Shown in pieces: positions 1 to 58,231 of a stretch of 64,000 bases of DNA. How positions within the stretch are numbered: position 1 is the stretch's first letter; each line of letters begins with the position of its first letter. Made by a program: the position numbers and the translations under genes. Where the stretch lies: assembly GCF_963662255.1 (NCBI RefSeq), contig NC_085047.1:114300214-114364213 (forward strand), in the 5' to 3' direction. This stretch comes from Cinclus cinclus (Eukaryota; Chordata; Aves; Passeriformes; Cinclidae). The notes beneath the pieces were generated by a model. That model ran no database searches and had not been told where the DNA came from. It saw only the letters and a list, made by a program, of their open reading frames with translations.

Positions 1-850
1 TGAAATTATCAGATGGGAAAGTAGATTTTTTAACAATACTTAACTCCTAGGCTCAAAAATGCAAAAGTTCCTAACAGCCAACAGATCAGATGTTTTTTTT
101 TCAGTGGGAATCAACAGTTTTTCATGTCAGAGAAGAGACAGGCAAAAGGAATTAAGTGGCCTTGACTAATCACCTCACCTAAAGAATATCAGTGCTGACA
201 GAGCACAGAAAAAGGGAGTTACAAGAGGGAGCAGAATAGCCTAAAGCACACAAACAGAAGTAACCTTTTACAGTTGATTTGCATCAGAGGCTGTGGACCA
301 TTGTCTAAAGACACTAATGTTGACTCCAGCAACCCAATCAAGCCCTATGTAGTGTATCAGGAGAAAAGCTTTTCAGCTGGGAATGTTTTAGCAGGAAGCA
401 GCAGGAAAATTGAGAGTGAAATTCGGTTGCTAGGACAAAAAACGAGCAACGCAAGTGCTACAATAACTGAGGCTTGCCCTGAAAGCCTGGAAGAGCTGAG
501 AAAAGCAAACTTTTCTGTGTACATGAGTCCTCCTTGGCCATGTGGTTTTTATATTACTGAGCTGCAAAACATTTTTCAGTGGCATTTTGCAAGTCCCAGA
601 TCCATCACCTGCTTATTGTCAGCTCTTTCCAGGGCAGAGAGGGAGAAGGACGCTCCAGAAGTGGCAATTAGGTGGGGATGTCTTCAAGGTTTTCTGATGA
701 ATTATTGTTTTGGATGAAGGAATGGCTTCCACACACCCAGAGGGCGACCTGTTTTGTATTATATATTACAATTTCACTCAGGTCTGACTGGGTGGGAAGG
801 CAACAAATCTCATGAAAGCAGCCCAAGGGCTGCCCCCCTGTGCTTGCTGA

Positions 851-1110
851 GTCACAGAATACCAGAATCATCTAGGTTGGAAAACACCTGCAAGACTCTG
901 TCCAACCTGTGCCCCATCCCCACCCTGTCACCAGCCCAGAGCACTGAGTGCCACCTCCTTGGACACCTCCAGGGATGGGCACTGCACTGCTTCCCTGAGC
1001 ACCTGTCCCAATGTTTAACAATCCCTTCAGTTGGAAGACCTGAATTTCAGAGGAAATGGCTCCTGATGCCCAGCCTGAACCTCCCCTGGCACATCTTGAA
1101 GCTCCCTGCC
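851..1110 (-). mobile_element. CR1 LINE 3' fragment
   Basis: The plus strand starts GTCACAGAATACCAGAATC and continues with ATCTAGGTTGGAAAACACCT and CCCAGAGCACTGAGTGCCAC. This is the reverse complement of a CR1 3' end. It is of the same subtype as the copy at 60658-60990, with which it shares the CCAGAGCACTGAGTGCCACAT-like block. It is a 5'-truncated non-coding remnant. Confidence 0.8.
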
Positions 1111-2660
1111 CTCCCCAGCATGGGAGGCTGAGCTCCAGTGGACTCTGAGCCATAGGGTGATAAATTCTGAGGTGACAACTTTCAGCCCAGGAGCGAGGCA
1201 GCAGCTCCAGGAGTTGTATCTCACCTTTATGGAGCACATCCTCCCTCGTGCTGCAGCCCTGCGGTGAGGATGCACCTGAGGAAAATCAAAATCAAGGGCA
1301 GGAACAAGGTTCATGTCGCTGCTGTGAACGTGAGCCTGAGCTCTGACTGTGCACTGGCACTGCAGGAAATGCTGTGCAGTTTAAAAAGGGATGTTTACCA
1401 TTTGGGGCTTTGTTTCCTCAAAGGAGAATTATCTGTTTCTGTGCAGGCAGAAAAAAAAAAAATGTCATGGAGAGAATTTCCCTTCCTCGCTGGATAACTT
1501 TCAGGATTTCCTTTATTCTTTTTACTTTTACTTTTTGCTTTGTTCCTAGTCGTTGAAACTTTGGCATCTTCAAACTAAAAATACTATTGAAAATTAGTAC
1601 TATTGACTACAAAGCACGCAGGATTACAATTTCAATGTGCAGCACAGAATCAAGATAATGGACTTTTAATTCAGATGACAGACACTAAGTCATGTACATC
1701 TGTGAGAAGGAAGCAAAATCAGGTAGCTCTCTGATGCCAAGAAAACTTGTATTAATGGAAAATGCTTCTATGAAAGGACCATTAACTTCTTCTGTATAAA
1801 AGTATGAAGAATATGATGCATAATCCAAGCTTTCCCCTTGTGGGCATCCACATAGCAGTTCTGGAAAAAAGCAGAAATAGAGGAGCTAATCATCCATCTT
1901 TTTTCTATGCAGCAGATGTCAATAAACTGGAGTTTGTGTTCCATTCCACTAAAATCCCAATGTCCCAGGCAATAACCTGTCTTTCAATAAACCCGGGGCT
2001 AATGTCCATTGAGATGTGAGCTAATGCCGAGTGGAAAATGACTTCTCTGTTTACCTACATCCAAATTGCATTTTATTCATTTTCATTTACCAGATAAAAA
2101 CAATTGATTGCCTCAGCTTATCCATTGTAAAGAAAAGGCCTTTGTGAACAGGGGAACACTGACGGCACAAGAATTCTAGCGGAATAAAATTGCTTTCCCC
2201 GTGAACAATGATTTTAATTTCTCCACAGATGATGTCTCCCAATTCCCTTTTTAAGCCCTGGATGCAAGAGGTGGTTTGGGTGCTCTCCAGAGGCTGTAGG
2301 CACCATATGTCAGGGGGAAGTCTAGAGGGCAAACTACAGGCTTATTGATCAAACACTGAGGCTTTTATTTCTAGCTCTGCCAGAATTTCCACTGCACAGC
2401 TGTGATCCTCAGCTGCCTGCTGCCTTGCATAACCTGGGCACGCTGTGATGCCTCAGCACTGCTGCCCAGGTATCCCTGAAGACAACACCACGTTTACATA
2501 ACTGAAGGGGAAATCTCTGAAACTATTCACCCCATCAGCACGAGAGAGGAGCTGCAGTTCCCCAGCATCAGGCAGCCACCTCCCATCCCTGCCACCCTTC
2601 CTGCCAGTGTTCTCTGCCCACGCCCTGTGCCTCCCCCGTAAAGCACTCTTGTTTCATCTG

Positions 2661-3100
2661 TCACAGGATCACAGAATCACAGAGTCACTGGGTTGGAAGA
2701 GACCTTCAGGAACATCGAGTCCAGCCCATGCCCTAACACCTCAACTAGACCATGGCACCCAGTGCCACATCCAGTCTGTTTTAAACCTGGAGACTCCACC
2801 ACCTCCCCAGAACTTCATCACTCTTTCCATGAAAAACCTTTTTCCTAATATCCAACTAAATTTTCCCTTGACGCAGCTTGAGACTGAGTCTTGTGATTCT
2901 TTTATTTGCTGCCTGGAGAAAGAGACCAACCCCCATTTGACCACAGCCACCTTTTAGGGAGCTGTAGAGAGTGATAAGGTCACTCATGAGTCTCCTTCTC
3001 TCCAGGCTAAATAACCCCAGCTCCCTCAGTCATTGTGTCCCAAGCCCCTCACCAGCCTTGTCGCCTCTGGACGTGCTCAAGCATCTCAACATTCCCTTCA
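2661..3100 (-). mobile_element. CR1 LINE 3' fragment
   Basis: It opens with tandem TCACAGGATCACAGAATCAC, then GGGTTGGAAGAGACCTTCAG. Further on come AACCTTTTTCCTAATATCCA and CTCCTTCTCTCCAGGCTAAA. These blocks are standard for the CR1 3' UTR and end of ORF2 read in reverse. The ORF is broken. The solo LTR follows about 220 bp later. Confidence 0.85.
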
Positions 3101-3323
3101 CCTTTTCCAAAAGCCTTCCCACTGCAGGAATGCCCTTCCCTGCTCCCAGGCTCTGCTGTCTCCCACCACTCCATCCTCTCCCCTGGTGCTGGGTGCCACT
3201 CTCTGGGTTTTAGGGCAGGGTGGTGACTCCACGGCCCTGTGGCTGATCAGCTCAAAGCTCTCATGCTGATGCCTATTTTGGCCTTTTTTGCTGGTGTTTT
3301 GGCAATGAGATTTGCCTGTTCAG

Positions 3324-3892
3324 TGTGGGTTTATTGCTCCCACGATACAACATTTCCTGGGGATTCTTTCTCGAATGAGGTAGAGACAGGACGTTTAGTT
3401 GTTTTAGATAGTGTGGTTTATGTTTCTTATCTTCTTCAGAAAGTTAGAGTTCTTGTTACAGGTGTTGAGAGCATGGTTAGAAGTCACAAGACTTATGGTT
3501 ACCAGGTTTTGTAAGGATTTATTAACTAATAAAACACTGATAACAGATATTTATGTTTCTAATTCAATATTAAGATATTTTGTTTTATTGACTTATACTG
3601 CAGTGTAAACTATTCTAGCTAATCACAACATGCAAACTTACATTGCTGCACTCTAAAACTTCTTGTTACCTTTGTAAGTACTTTTATTCTTTCTATATCC
3701 TGAACTCTATAGCTAAACTTTTCTCAACATGTCTCTGCTTTAAGCTTTAAATCTACATTCTTGCCTCTAGTATCTAAGCTTGGAAGCTTTTCCTAAGGCC
3801 TCAGATTAAATCCTGTGTTTATTTCAAAGTTTTGGCTTATGTTCTGAGAATTCCCAGTGTTCTGAGAATTCCTTGCATTTTGAATTCCAACA
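3324..3892. mobile_element. Solo LTR of an endogenous retrovirus, 6 bp target duplication
   Basis: The element begins TG (TGTGGGTTTATT) and ends CA (AATTCCAACA). It is flanked by a perfect 6 bp duplication GTTCAG at 3318-3323 and 3893-3898. It shares its terminal motif TTCCAACA and an internal block (TGGAAGCTTTTCCTAAGGCC, near 3780-3800) with the LTR at 38709-39312. AATAAA at 3528-3533 could be its poly(A) signal. No internal viral genes adjoin it, so it is a solo LTR. A 6 bp duplication is typical of class II (ERVK-like) elements, an inference. The left end is less certain than the right. Confidence 0.65.
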
Positions 3893-4274
3893 GTTCAGGG
3901 CACCCAGGCAGGCAGGCATGTGCCACCAATGAGGTTTACAGGACTGGTCTGAGTTTTGTCAAAATGATAATGAGAGATTTGACACAAACAGAAGAGTGCC
4001 TAAAGGGCACTGCTGTATCCTCATGGGATCTTGAAGTGGGGACCAGAGCCTGCATCCCCTGTGCACAAGGGAGAGACTGGGATGGTGCCAGCCCTGGGCA
4101 GGGGCACAGCACAGCAGGGACGTGGCCAGAAATGTCCCTGGTGCCAAGGGGAGACAATTTGCTGCCACTGCAGCTGGGTTTGGTCACAGCAGGAGGAGGG
4201 TGACAGCTCTGCCCACGCCACACAAAGAGAAGTGTCACTGTGTTTGCATCATCTGAACTAAATGTGCTTTGGAG

Positions 4275-4557
4275 AGATCATGGAGTCATGGAATGGTTTG
4301 GGTTGGAAAGATTCTCACAGATCATCCGATTCCAAACCCCTGCCATGGCAGGGACACCTCCCACTGTCCCAGGCTGCTCCCAGCCCCAGTGTCCAACCTG
4401 GCCTGGGACACTGCCAGGGATCCAGGGGCAGCCACAGCTGCTCTGGGCTCCCTGTGCCAGGGCTTGCCCACCCTCACAGGGAACAATTTTTTTCTAATAT
4501 CCAATCTAAACCTGCTGTAATTCAGTTTGAAGCCATTGCCCCTTGTCCTGTCTCCTG
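4275..4557 (-). mobile_element. CR1 LINE 3' fragment
   Basis: It opens ATCATGGAGTCATGGAATGG and then TTTGGGTTGGAAAGATTC. It continues through CCATGGCAGGGACACCTCCC and CTAATATCCAATCTAAACC to CCCCTTGTCCTGTCTCC, the order expected of a reversed CR1 3' end. It is of the CCATGGCAGGGACACC subtype also seen at 15441, 44786 and 54701. Confidence 0.9.
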
Positions 4558-5654
4558 TGATGCCAGTCTTCTGGAAACCTGTCAATTTTCCCTTTGCTGT
4601 AGTAATTATTACTTCCGTTATTAATCATTGCCATCATCTGCTGTTTTGGTTTTTTTTGTGTTTTTTTTTTTTTCACTAATTCACTCTATTGAATAGCTTG
4701 GCTCCCAACAAGAAATTACAACAGCTCAAGGAATACAGGGATATATTTTTGCCAAGATCTGCTAACCAAGCACAGAAAGTCACTGTACTTTGTGTACATG
4801 ATGAGGCCAATAGATCGTGTGCTCACCCCCCACCTCTGTGTCACATTACTCCTGAAGATTTCTGCAGGAATATTCATGCTGGAAACTACCATGGAATGTG
4901 AGTAATACTATCAGTTTGGCCTTTGTGAAAAGATCATTAAATCACAACGCACTGAGAAGGGACAAGAGTCCTCGGGCTTATTTCAAAAGCTATTTTTAGC
5001 TGTGGATATGAAGACTTTTCTTATCAAATAATTAGTCATCACCAGTAAAGGCAAGTTAACTTTTCAGAATAAAATAGGAAGTCATTGAAACCTTTTCTGA
5101 GTTTCCAAAAAAGGTTGGTTTAGAGATCATTGAAGCCTCTGCACCTGACTGTTATTATTTAGTAACAGAAAATGGGAAAGCACAAAAAAGCCCCCAAAAA
5201 ACATCGGAACTATCACAATTCCTGCCTTCCTCCTTTAATTGAAGGGGAAAGTGCTACAGATAAAGACATTTACCCAGATTTCTGTGTCATCCCAGTATTG
5301 CAGAGGTGCAGGGGGATTATAATATTTTTTTTTTAAAAAAGGCGGGGGGGGGGGGAAAGGTGAAATCCTGACCAGCCAGAGATCACAGAGCAGCTCCATA
5401 TTCTTGATATACTTGGGAAATGATGTTCTGACTACAAGCCAGTAAAATAATGCTGTCACAAAAAATGCCAAAAGCTGTGTAAATTAGTGGTGAGGGGCTC
5501 GTCACTTGTAAAATTGTGGAGATAATTATGCTGCTGTGCCTGGCACTGGGTACATTTCATCTGAACGGCTGCATTTCATTCCAGGCACAGAGACAAACTG
5601 GCAGAGTTCAAAGGAAAATAACAAAAACTAAGGAAAAGGATTGAAAAGGAGACC

Positions 5655-5865
5655 TACAAGGTAAGATTAGGGGAATTGGGTATAGCTGGACTGGAACAAA
5701 TTAATCTATATGGCAAGAGGGAGGATTTAGGTTTTAAGTACAAACCAACCTTTATAGCTTTAAGAAAAGTTCAGCCATAGAACAAGCTGCCAAGGAAGGT
5801 TTTAGCCTTACCATCACTAGAGATACTAAAAGGCAGGAGACCATCTGTCAGGGAGAGTTTAGGGA
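5655..5865 (+). mobile_element. Old, diverged CR1-like fragment
   Basis: Weak resemblance to the CR1 3' region in sense orientation: TTAGGTTTTAAGTACAAACC, a GAACAAGCTGCCAAGGAAGG block (the usual AACAGGCTGCCCAGGGAGG) and CCATCTGTCAGGGAGAGTTT. It is much older than the other copies, and the ends are uncertain. Confidence 0.45.
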
Positions 5866-6180
5866 TTAAAAAAACAACCAGAAAAAAATGCACTGCCTTA
5901 ATTTAAGAATTGAGCTAAATAACCCATTCGTGACTAGACTTTAATGGATTAGAAATGGCATAGCTTCTCTTTTGAGAGGATCTTTCAACTCTGAAGATTG
6001 CCTTGATCATAGAAACCAATACAAGGGATTTCTGCTGTTTTCAGATTGAGGAGGATATTTGCATTGAAATGCTTCCAGGAGATAGATGACTAAATATTAA
6101 TTTCATCATATTGATAGTGAACTCTGCTTTTTTTTCCCCATCAGGCTTTGAACACTCGTATAGAGCTAATATTGAAAAAA

Positions 6181-6345
6181 AGAATTATAGAATATCCTGA
6201 ATGGGAAGTGGACCCACAGGAATCATCAAAGTCCAACTCCTGGCCTTGCACAGACATCCCAAAATCCCATTCTGTGCCTGACAGCATTGTCCAAACACTC
6301 CTTGAGCTCTGGCAGCCTTCGGGCCACTGCCCTGGGGAGCCAGTA
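6181..6345 (-). mobile_element. CR1 LINE 3' fragment (distinct subtype)
   Basis: It begins AGAATTATAGAATATCCTGA followed by TGGGAAGTGGACCCACAGGA and AAAGTCCAACTCCTGGCC, then CATTGTCCAAACACTCCTTG. This is the CR1 variant whose 3' end reads CCTGAGTGGGAAGGGACCCA. It is a reversed copy, truncated soon after a CCCTGGGGAGCC block. Confidence 0.75.
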
Positions 6346-6786
6346 TAAAAATTTGTCACCTTACTTTTGTTTTTCTCTGGGACCCTTTGCTCCCACACCT
6401 CATCTCCTCTAAGAGGCACTCAAGGCAGTCCTGTTAAAACTTCTGGAAAATCCAAGTGCCCCATTTCCCACCTGTCATCTCCACCAGCAGCAGGTTTGGG
6501 AATCACAGCTGCCATGTGGCCAGTGGCGGTTACATCATATCCTTGTTTCTCTCTCAAGACTCCTAATGAAGTTGCTCTTGGGAAATCTTTGAATTCTGCT
6601 AGAGCCCTTTCTGAATAACATTTCTAAAATATGTTATTAATTTTCCCAGGAGCTGAGGACAGTGGGAGCAATGGTTTGAACAAGGCAGTTGTGCATCTGA
6701 GCTCTCCAGCAGCCACGGGTGAACCTCGTGCACTGCTGGTGATTTGTGGGTATTAATTTGTTGTTACTAAGAGGAACTGTTCAAAT

Positions 6787-7004
6787 GGGATATTGGGAAT
6801 TAGGAATTGTTCCCTGGCAGGGTGGGCAGGGGCTGGGATGGAATTCCCAGAGCAGCTGTGGCTGCCCCTGGATCCCTGGCAGTGCCCAAGGCCAGGCTGG
6901 ATACTGGGGCTGGGACAGTGGATGTTCCCTTCTTATGGAAAAGAAGCTTTAAGAACACTTCCAACCAAAGCCATTCCATGGCTTGATTCTCTGATTCTGT
7001 GACT
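6787..7004 (+). mobile_element. CR1 LINE 3' end, sense orientation
   Basis: It starts at GATATTGGGAATTAGGAATT and passes through GTTCCCTGGCAGGGTGGGCA and GGCTGCCCCTGGATCCCTGG. It ends with CATTCCATGGCTTGATTCTC and TGATTCTGTGAC, the 3' terminal repeat. It is heavily 5' truncated (about 220 bp). Confidence 0.9.
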
Positions 7005-9767
7005 TTGCCACGTTGCTCCAAACTCTGACTGAGTTGTGGGAGCCTCTGCTCTGGGCATTAATCCAAGACTCATTTCTACTTTCTGTAAAACCTCCACTTC
7101 CCCACTTCCCCCACAGGTTTGACTGTGGCTTGCTTTTCTGTCTTGATAGACTTGACAGACTCCACATTCTTTGCTGTTTTCCTTGTGTGGGTATTCCTGT
7201 GCTTTTTGATGGCTTTTGGTTCCTTCTATTGGTCTCCTCCGTGTTTACTTCCACAGGTTATTTTATGGTCCAGGCAACAACATGAACTAAGGATTTCAAA
7301 GGTTCAGGCAATTGTTCTGATCACTCAGCTGTAGGTTATTCTCATTTGGGATAATTTGGCAGCAATTTGGAGCAGAGACAGCACGGATGTGTCTGGGGAG
7401 GGTGTGGGTGTCCACGGTGGGAGCCATAACCTCTTTTCCTGCAAAATCTACTGCTCTGAATATTCTTCCATGTTACCTATGGGGACTTTGGGGTTATCAG
7501 CACAGACATCCCCTAATTTAAACCTTTCTTTCCATTACTGTGTTACTCACAGTAAGGCAGAGCTCAGTGAGTGTCTGGAAGTTAAAGGACCCACATTTTC
7601 CCTGGAATATTTAACTGTCCTCCTTCACCCATCCTGGTTGAATCCAGCTCCTTTTCTCACCTCAGCCAAAACCAGACAGGTCTCTGAAAAGCATGAGTTA
7701 GTGGTAAGAAATTAACAGCTGTCACCTTGGATATGGGCAAAGGATGAGTGAAGATCAAGACTCAGAAGTAAGAAAGCTCTCCTGGGAACATGAACTGAAT
7801 CAGTGTGCAAACACATTTACATAAAAAGGAAATTGTCTGACAGGGGCAGCCACAATTATTCCAAATTTCATGCCAGATACTGTTTCCTCATTACGTTTCA
7901 CTGTACAGTAGGGCAGTGTCTATAAGATGCACTCTGAACGTCACATTAAAGAAAAGCCCTGCTGCTGAAAGTGCCATAATTCATTTACTAACAGCCCCTG
8001 TTGCTGTGCTTCAATAATGCAATCATTTTCTCTGTCCCAACCATATGATTATTCCTGTTGTGTAGAAAATTTAAGTCCAAGGAATGTCAGATCAAATATA
8101 AAAGCCTAGTGCTTACCCATAGTTTTTATTCAATTAAGTAGCCATTACAGAGCTCATGCTGCTTCAAATGACATAATGCAGATCACAAATGCAGTCTTTT
8201 ATTACAAATATACGTTCATCTAAACAAAATGGCACCAAAACAATCCAAAGCCATTACAATTTTTAGATTATTAAGCTTAGGCTATTATTATATGGTGAGC
8301 AGTCGCTGTGAAAGACAAGTGGGGGAACTGGGGCCTCCACAAACCACACTTTGAGCACAGCAGTTCTGTTAATTGAGGTTTATTTGTGAAATTCTTAAAT
8401 GCAGAGGAACAATGATGATTAAAAAAATAATGAAAGCACCGAGCTGCAGCTTGGAGGACGCTGACTTTGCAGATGAGGAGTGGGAAGTCATGCCTAGGGC
8501 CAGGACCTGACAAACAGAGGTGCCACAGGCAGGATCTGGGCAGCATTTAGGTGTTCCCCACCAAAGTGATTTTAAAAATCTCTGTGCCTCCCCACCCAGT
8601 CCCAAGTAGCTCACAAGTCATGTTTGCACATGCTTTCTTCACTGCCCACAGGTGTTCTCCTGCTCTGCATCCCTGAGGGTTCCCCATAACCAGCACGGGG
8701 CCAGAGCTCTTGGCACCACCACTGAAATGATGCCCAGCATCACAAGTGCCTTAACCTGCAGAAGGTTTTTCCTTTTCCTTTGTAATCCCACAGCTCTCCA
8801 GCATTGCTGCCCTGATGGGCTCCTGTGGAAAGGGTATGAGATCCCTGCTTTCCCTCCATTCCTGCCCCCTGCTCTGGCTTTCTGTTTAAAGGTGACTAAT
8901 GATGCATTTGTCCCTTGCCCTGGTGCTTGAACACTCCTGTGGAAGGTGGGAGAGGAAGAAAAGAATCTCTCTGAGAGCTGGGAGTGACACCTGGATCTGT
9001 CCCCCCTGAAGGAGTGAGAGGTTGGCAGGCTGTCACCACTCACTTCCCAATTTCAGTCATGTTGCTTTAGCTGCTTTTTGTTGATCCAAAGCTGGGCTAA
9101 CACAGTGATAGAGGAGCTCAAAGCTGAATACAGAACAGTGCAAATGGACACAGGAAACCTGTTATGATTTCTCAATTTCTGAAAATAATATGGAAATAAA
9201 GAGATGGCACAGAAACAGTTGTTCATTATGTAGAGACTGAAAAACTGCATCAAGAAATAGAGTTTAGACGGTCAGTTTCTATTCTCACAGACAAAAATGA
9301 ATCCCAAACTACCAAAGGTATTTTGTGTCTGGTTTATTATTTTCTTTCCATAACAGTCAATGCAGTCCAAGATCTCTGAATGTTATCATGCAAAGAGGAA
9401 GGACAGTCACAATTCCCCCACTCAAACCACATTATTGACACACTTGCCAAGACAAAAATTGCTCCATGCTTCCTACACCCCTCCTGCCAGCTTCTGTCTG
9501 CAACTTTTTATTATTTTTTTCTTACTTTCAGTTCATTAAGAGAAAGTCATTTTATTTTTCACATTTTGCTGGCAGCTGGAATTCTCCAAATGAGGGAAGC
9601 AGGGCTGAGATGCATCTATCTCATCCCTCAGCAAAAATCCCTGCCACATACGGTGCTGTTATGACTACGAGCTTTAGGTGGAGAGGGAAACAGGCATCTG
9701 GGCTGGGTTCATTTGTAACGCTGCACTTGCTGGATTAATATGGAAAGACAGATGAAGGCAGACACTT

Positions 9768-9993
9768 TAATTACTTCACCCTAACTTTTTATTACAACAT
9801 CAAGTAAAATGGTGAGTTACAGAGGATAATGGGCGTGAAACATCTGGGATGAAGTCACACACAAGCTCATGGGTCGTTATCTGCCAATGGGGTTTTAAAT
9901 ATTGATCATTTCTGTACATGCATCTTTGTGTTATTTCTGATCTTCTCAATAAATCATCTCAGGATTACTTTGTTTTGCGCTGTGAGGTAGCTA
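9768..9993 (-). other. PCP4: PCP4 3' UTR (3' end approximate)
   Basis: This is the non-coding part of the last exon, downstream of TAG in the minus sense. It is AT-rich and carries no repeat that I recognise. The only canonical AATAAA in the expected range is the complement of 9788-9793, so cleavage is expected about 15-25 nt further, near 9763-9773. The extent is inferred from the signal and not from transcript data. Confidence 0.65.
9788..9793 (-). terminator. PCP4 poly(A) signal AATAAA
   Basis: The plus strand reads tttatt here, which is AATAAA in the PCP4 sense, about 200 nt after the stop codon. The spacing fits a short 3' UTR such as that of mammalian PCP4. Use in vivo is inferred. Confidence 0.65.
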
Positions 9994-57025
<47,032 letters not shown>

Positions 57026-57110
57026 GTCGCGACAGTGACAGTGACAGTGGCAGCGGCCCCGCCGGCGCTCAGCGCTCCCGCCGCCCCGCGACCCGCGTTA
57101 AGAAGCGGCG

Positions 57111-57190
57111 CCGCGCGCCCGGCCCGGCCCGCGCCGGCCAATCAGCGGCGCCCCGAGCCCGGCCCGGCCCGCGCCGGCCAATCAGCGGCG
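57111..57190. repeat. 40 bp tandem duplication carrying an NF-Y-type CCAAT box
   Basis: Bases 57121-57150 and 57161-57190 are identical over 30 bp (GGCCCGGCCCGCGCC, then GGCCAATCAGCGGCG). The 10 bp before each copy match at 8 of 10 positions, giving a period of 40 bp. Each copy contains CCAATCAGCG, close to the best-known NF-Y site. Forty bases is nearly four helical turns, so both boxes would face the same side of the DNA. The duplicate lies about 115-160 bp upstream of the PCP4 ATG. Confidence 0.9.
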
Positions 57191-57300
57191 CGCGCGCGCG
57201 CGGGCCCCACCCAATCCCCGCGCTCCCCGCATCCCGAGAGCGCGCGGCTCCCCCTGGCGGTTCTCGGCCCTCACTGCCCTCACGGCCGGGAGCGCTTCCC

Positions 57301-57376
57301 GCGTCCTCCTCCTCCTCATCTTTTTTTCCTCCTTTTCTTCCTCCTTTTCCTCCTCTTCCTCCACCTCCCCCCGCAT
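57301..57376. repeat. Polypyrimidine tract (CCT/TTCC-rich) at the promoter edge
   Basis: The plus strand is almost pure C and T for roughly 75 bp (CCTCCTCCTCCTC, then TTTTTTTCCTCC blocks), with a purine-rich complement in the PCP4 sense. Such tracts are often nuclease-sensitive or form triplexes near promoters (general knowledge). No function is shown here. Confidence 0.8.
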
Positions 57377-57514
57377 TTCCCTGAGTGTCCGGCACCATGC
57401 GCACCACTTCGGGGTGGCTTCGGGCATCCCCACGGGGAGAGACGCGAACTCCAGGTGTTCTGGAGGCAGCCTGGGAATGGGGAATTATTGCGGCAGAGGA
57501 ATATTTTTTTTATT

Positions 57515-57702
57515 TTTTTCTTTACTGTGAGGGTGGTGAGGCGCTGGAACAAGTTGGTCGGGGAGGTTGTGGATTTCTAAAGCCTGGCAGTATTCAAAGG
57601 CAGGTTGTAGCCTGGAATGGTGGAAGGTGTGCCATGGCAGAAGGGTTGGGGTGAGATGATCTTTAAGATCCTTTCCTAACCCCTTAACATTCTGAGATCC
57701 CA
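57515..57702 (+). mobile_element. CR1 LINE 3' end, sense orientation
   Basis: It contains CTTTACTGTGAGGGTGGTGA, GGCGCTGGAACAAGTTGGTC and GGGAGGTTGTGGATTTCTAA, then GAATGGTGGAAGGTGTGCCA, TGATCTTTAAGATCCTTTCC and a degraded terminal CATTCTGAGATCCCA. It sits only about 210 bp beyond the CpG island of PCP4. Confidence 0.85.
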
Positions 57703-58231
57703 TAAACCACGTAGAGAATCGCTGCTCTGCTCACCCCTGGCTTTCCTCTCTGCCTCATCAGTCTTGCTGCCATTGCTGTTAAAATATACAGCATTTCTTC
57801 CACAGATACATGGAAAACAGCCCTGTCTATCATTTCTGAAGGGTTAATTAAAGCAAGACTTTGGGATGTGTGCTGTTGTGCTCCGGCATCTGTCTTTTGA
57901 TGGAGCACAATCGCTATATTTGGCAATACACACTCAGATGCTCTGACTCATGTATCTGTGAAGAAATATAGGTTCAATTAGCTCTGGGAATGCACTTAAC
58001 TCCCTCAAATTTTTCTCAAATCAATAAAAAAGTTAAAGTATTATAGTGGAGAGCCCAAGAAGCTTTACAAGCTCTCCCACTTCCAAGGACTACCTTGCAG
58101 CAACCTCTTCTCTTCGCCAACATCTGTCTTCAAGGCCAGTATTAATAGAGGCAGGGAAATAAATTTGATGAGATACCGCATTTTCCCTTGGAGCTGGAGA
58201 GGCGGGAGGGGCTGGGCTCCTTCACCTAAGC

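Larger units (their letters stand above)
1..9767. other. Region 3' of PCP4: no recognised gene
   Basis: Apart from the CR1 pieces and the solo LTR listed separately, I see only unique AT-leaning sequence without convincing exons. The long open frame at 274-717 starts at TTG and resembles nothing I know. In mammals the convergent neighbour on this side is DSCAM, and I could not find its terminal exon. A 12-G run sits at 5344-5355. The segments 1-850, 1112-2660, 7005-9767 and the smaller gaps show nothing I can name. Confidence 0.6.

Noticed and set aside
274..717. Open frame of 147 codons on the plus strand
   Set aside because: It begins at TTG, not ATG, and the first in-frame ATG leaves a much shorter peptide. 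The product resembles nothing I know, and no splice context supports it.
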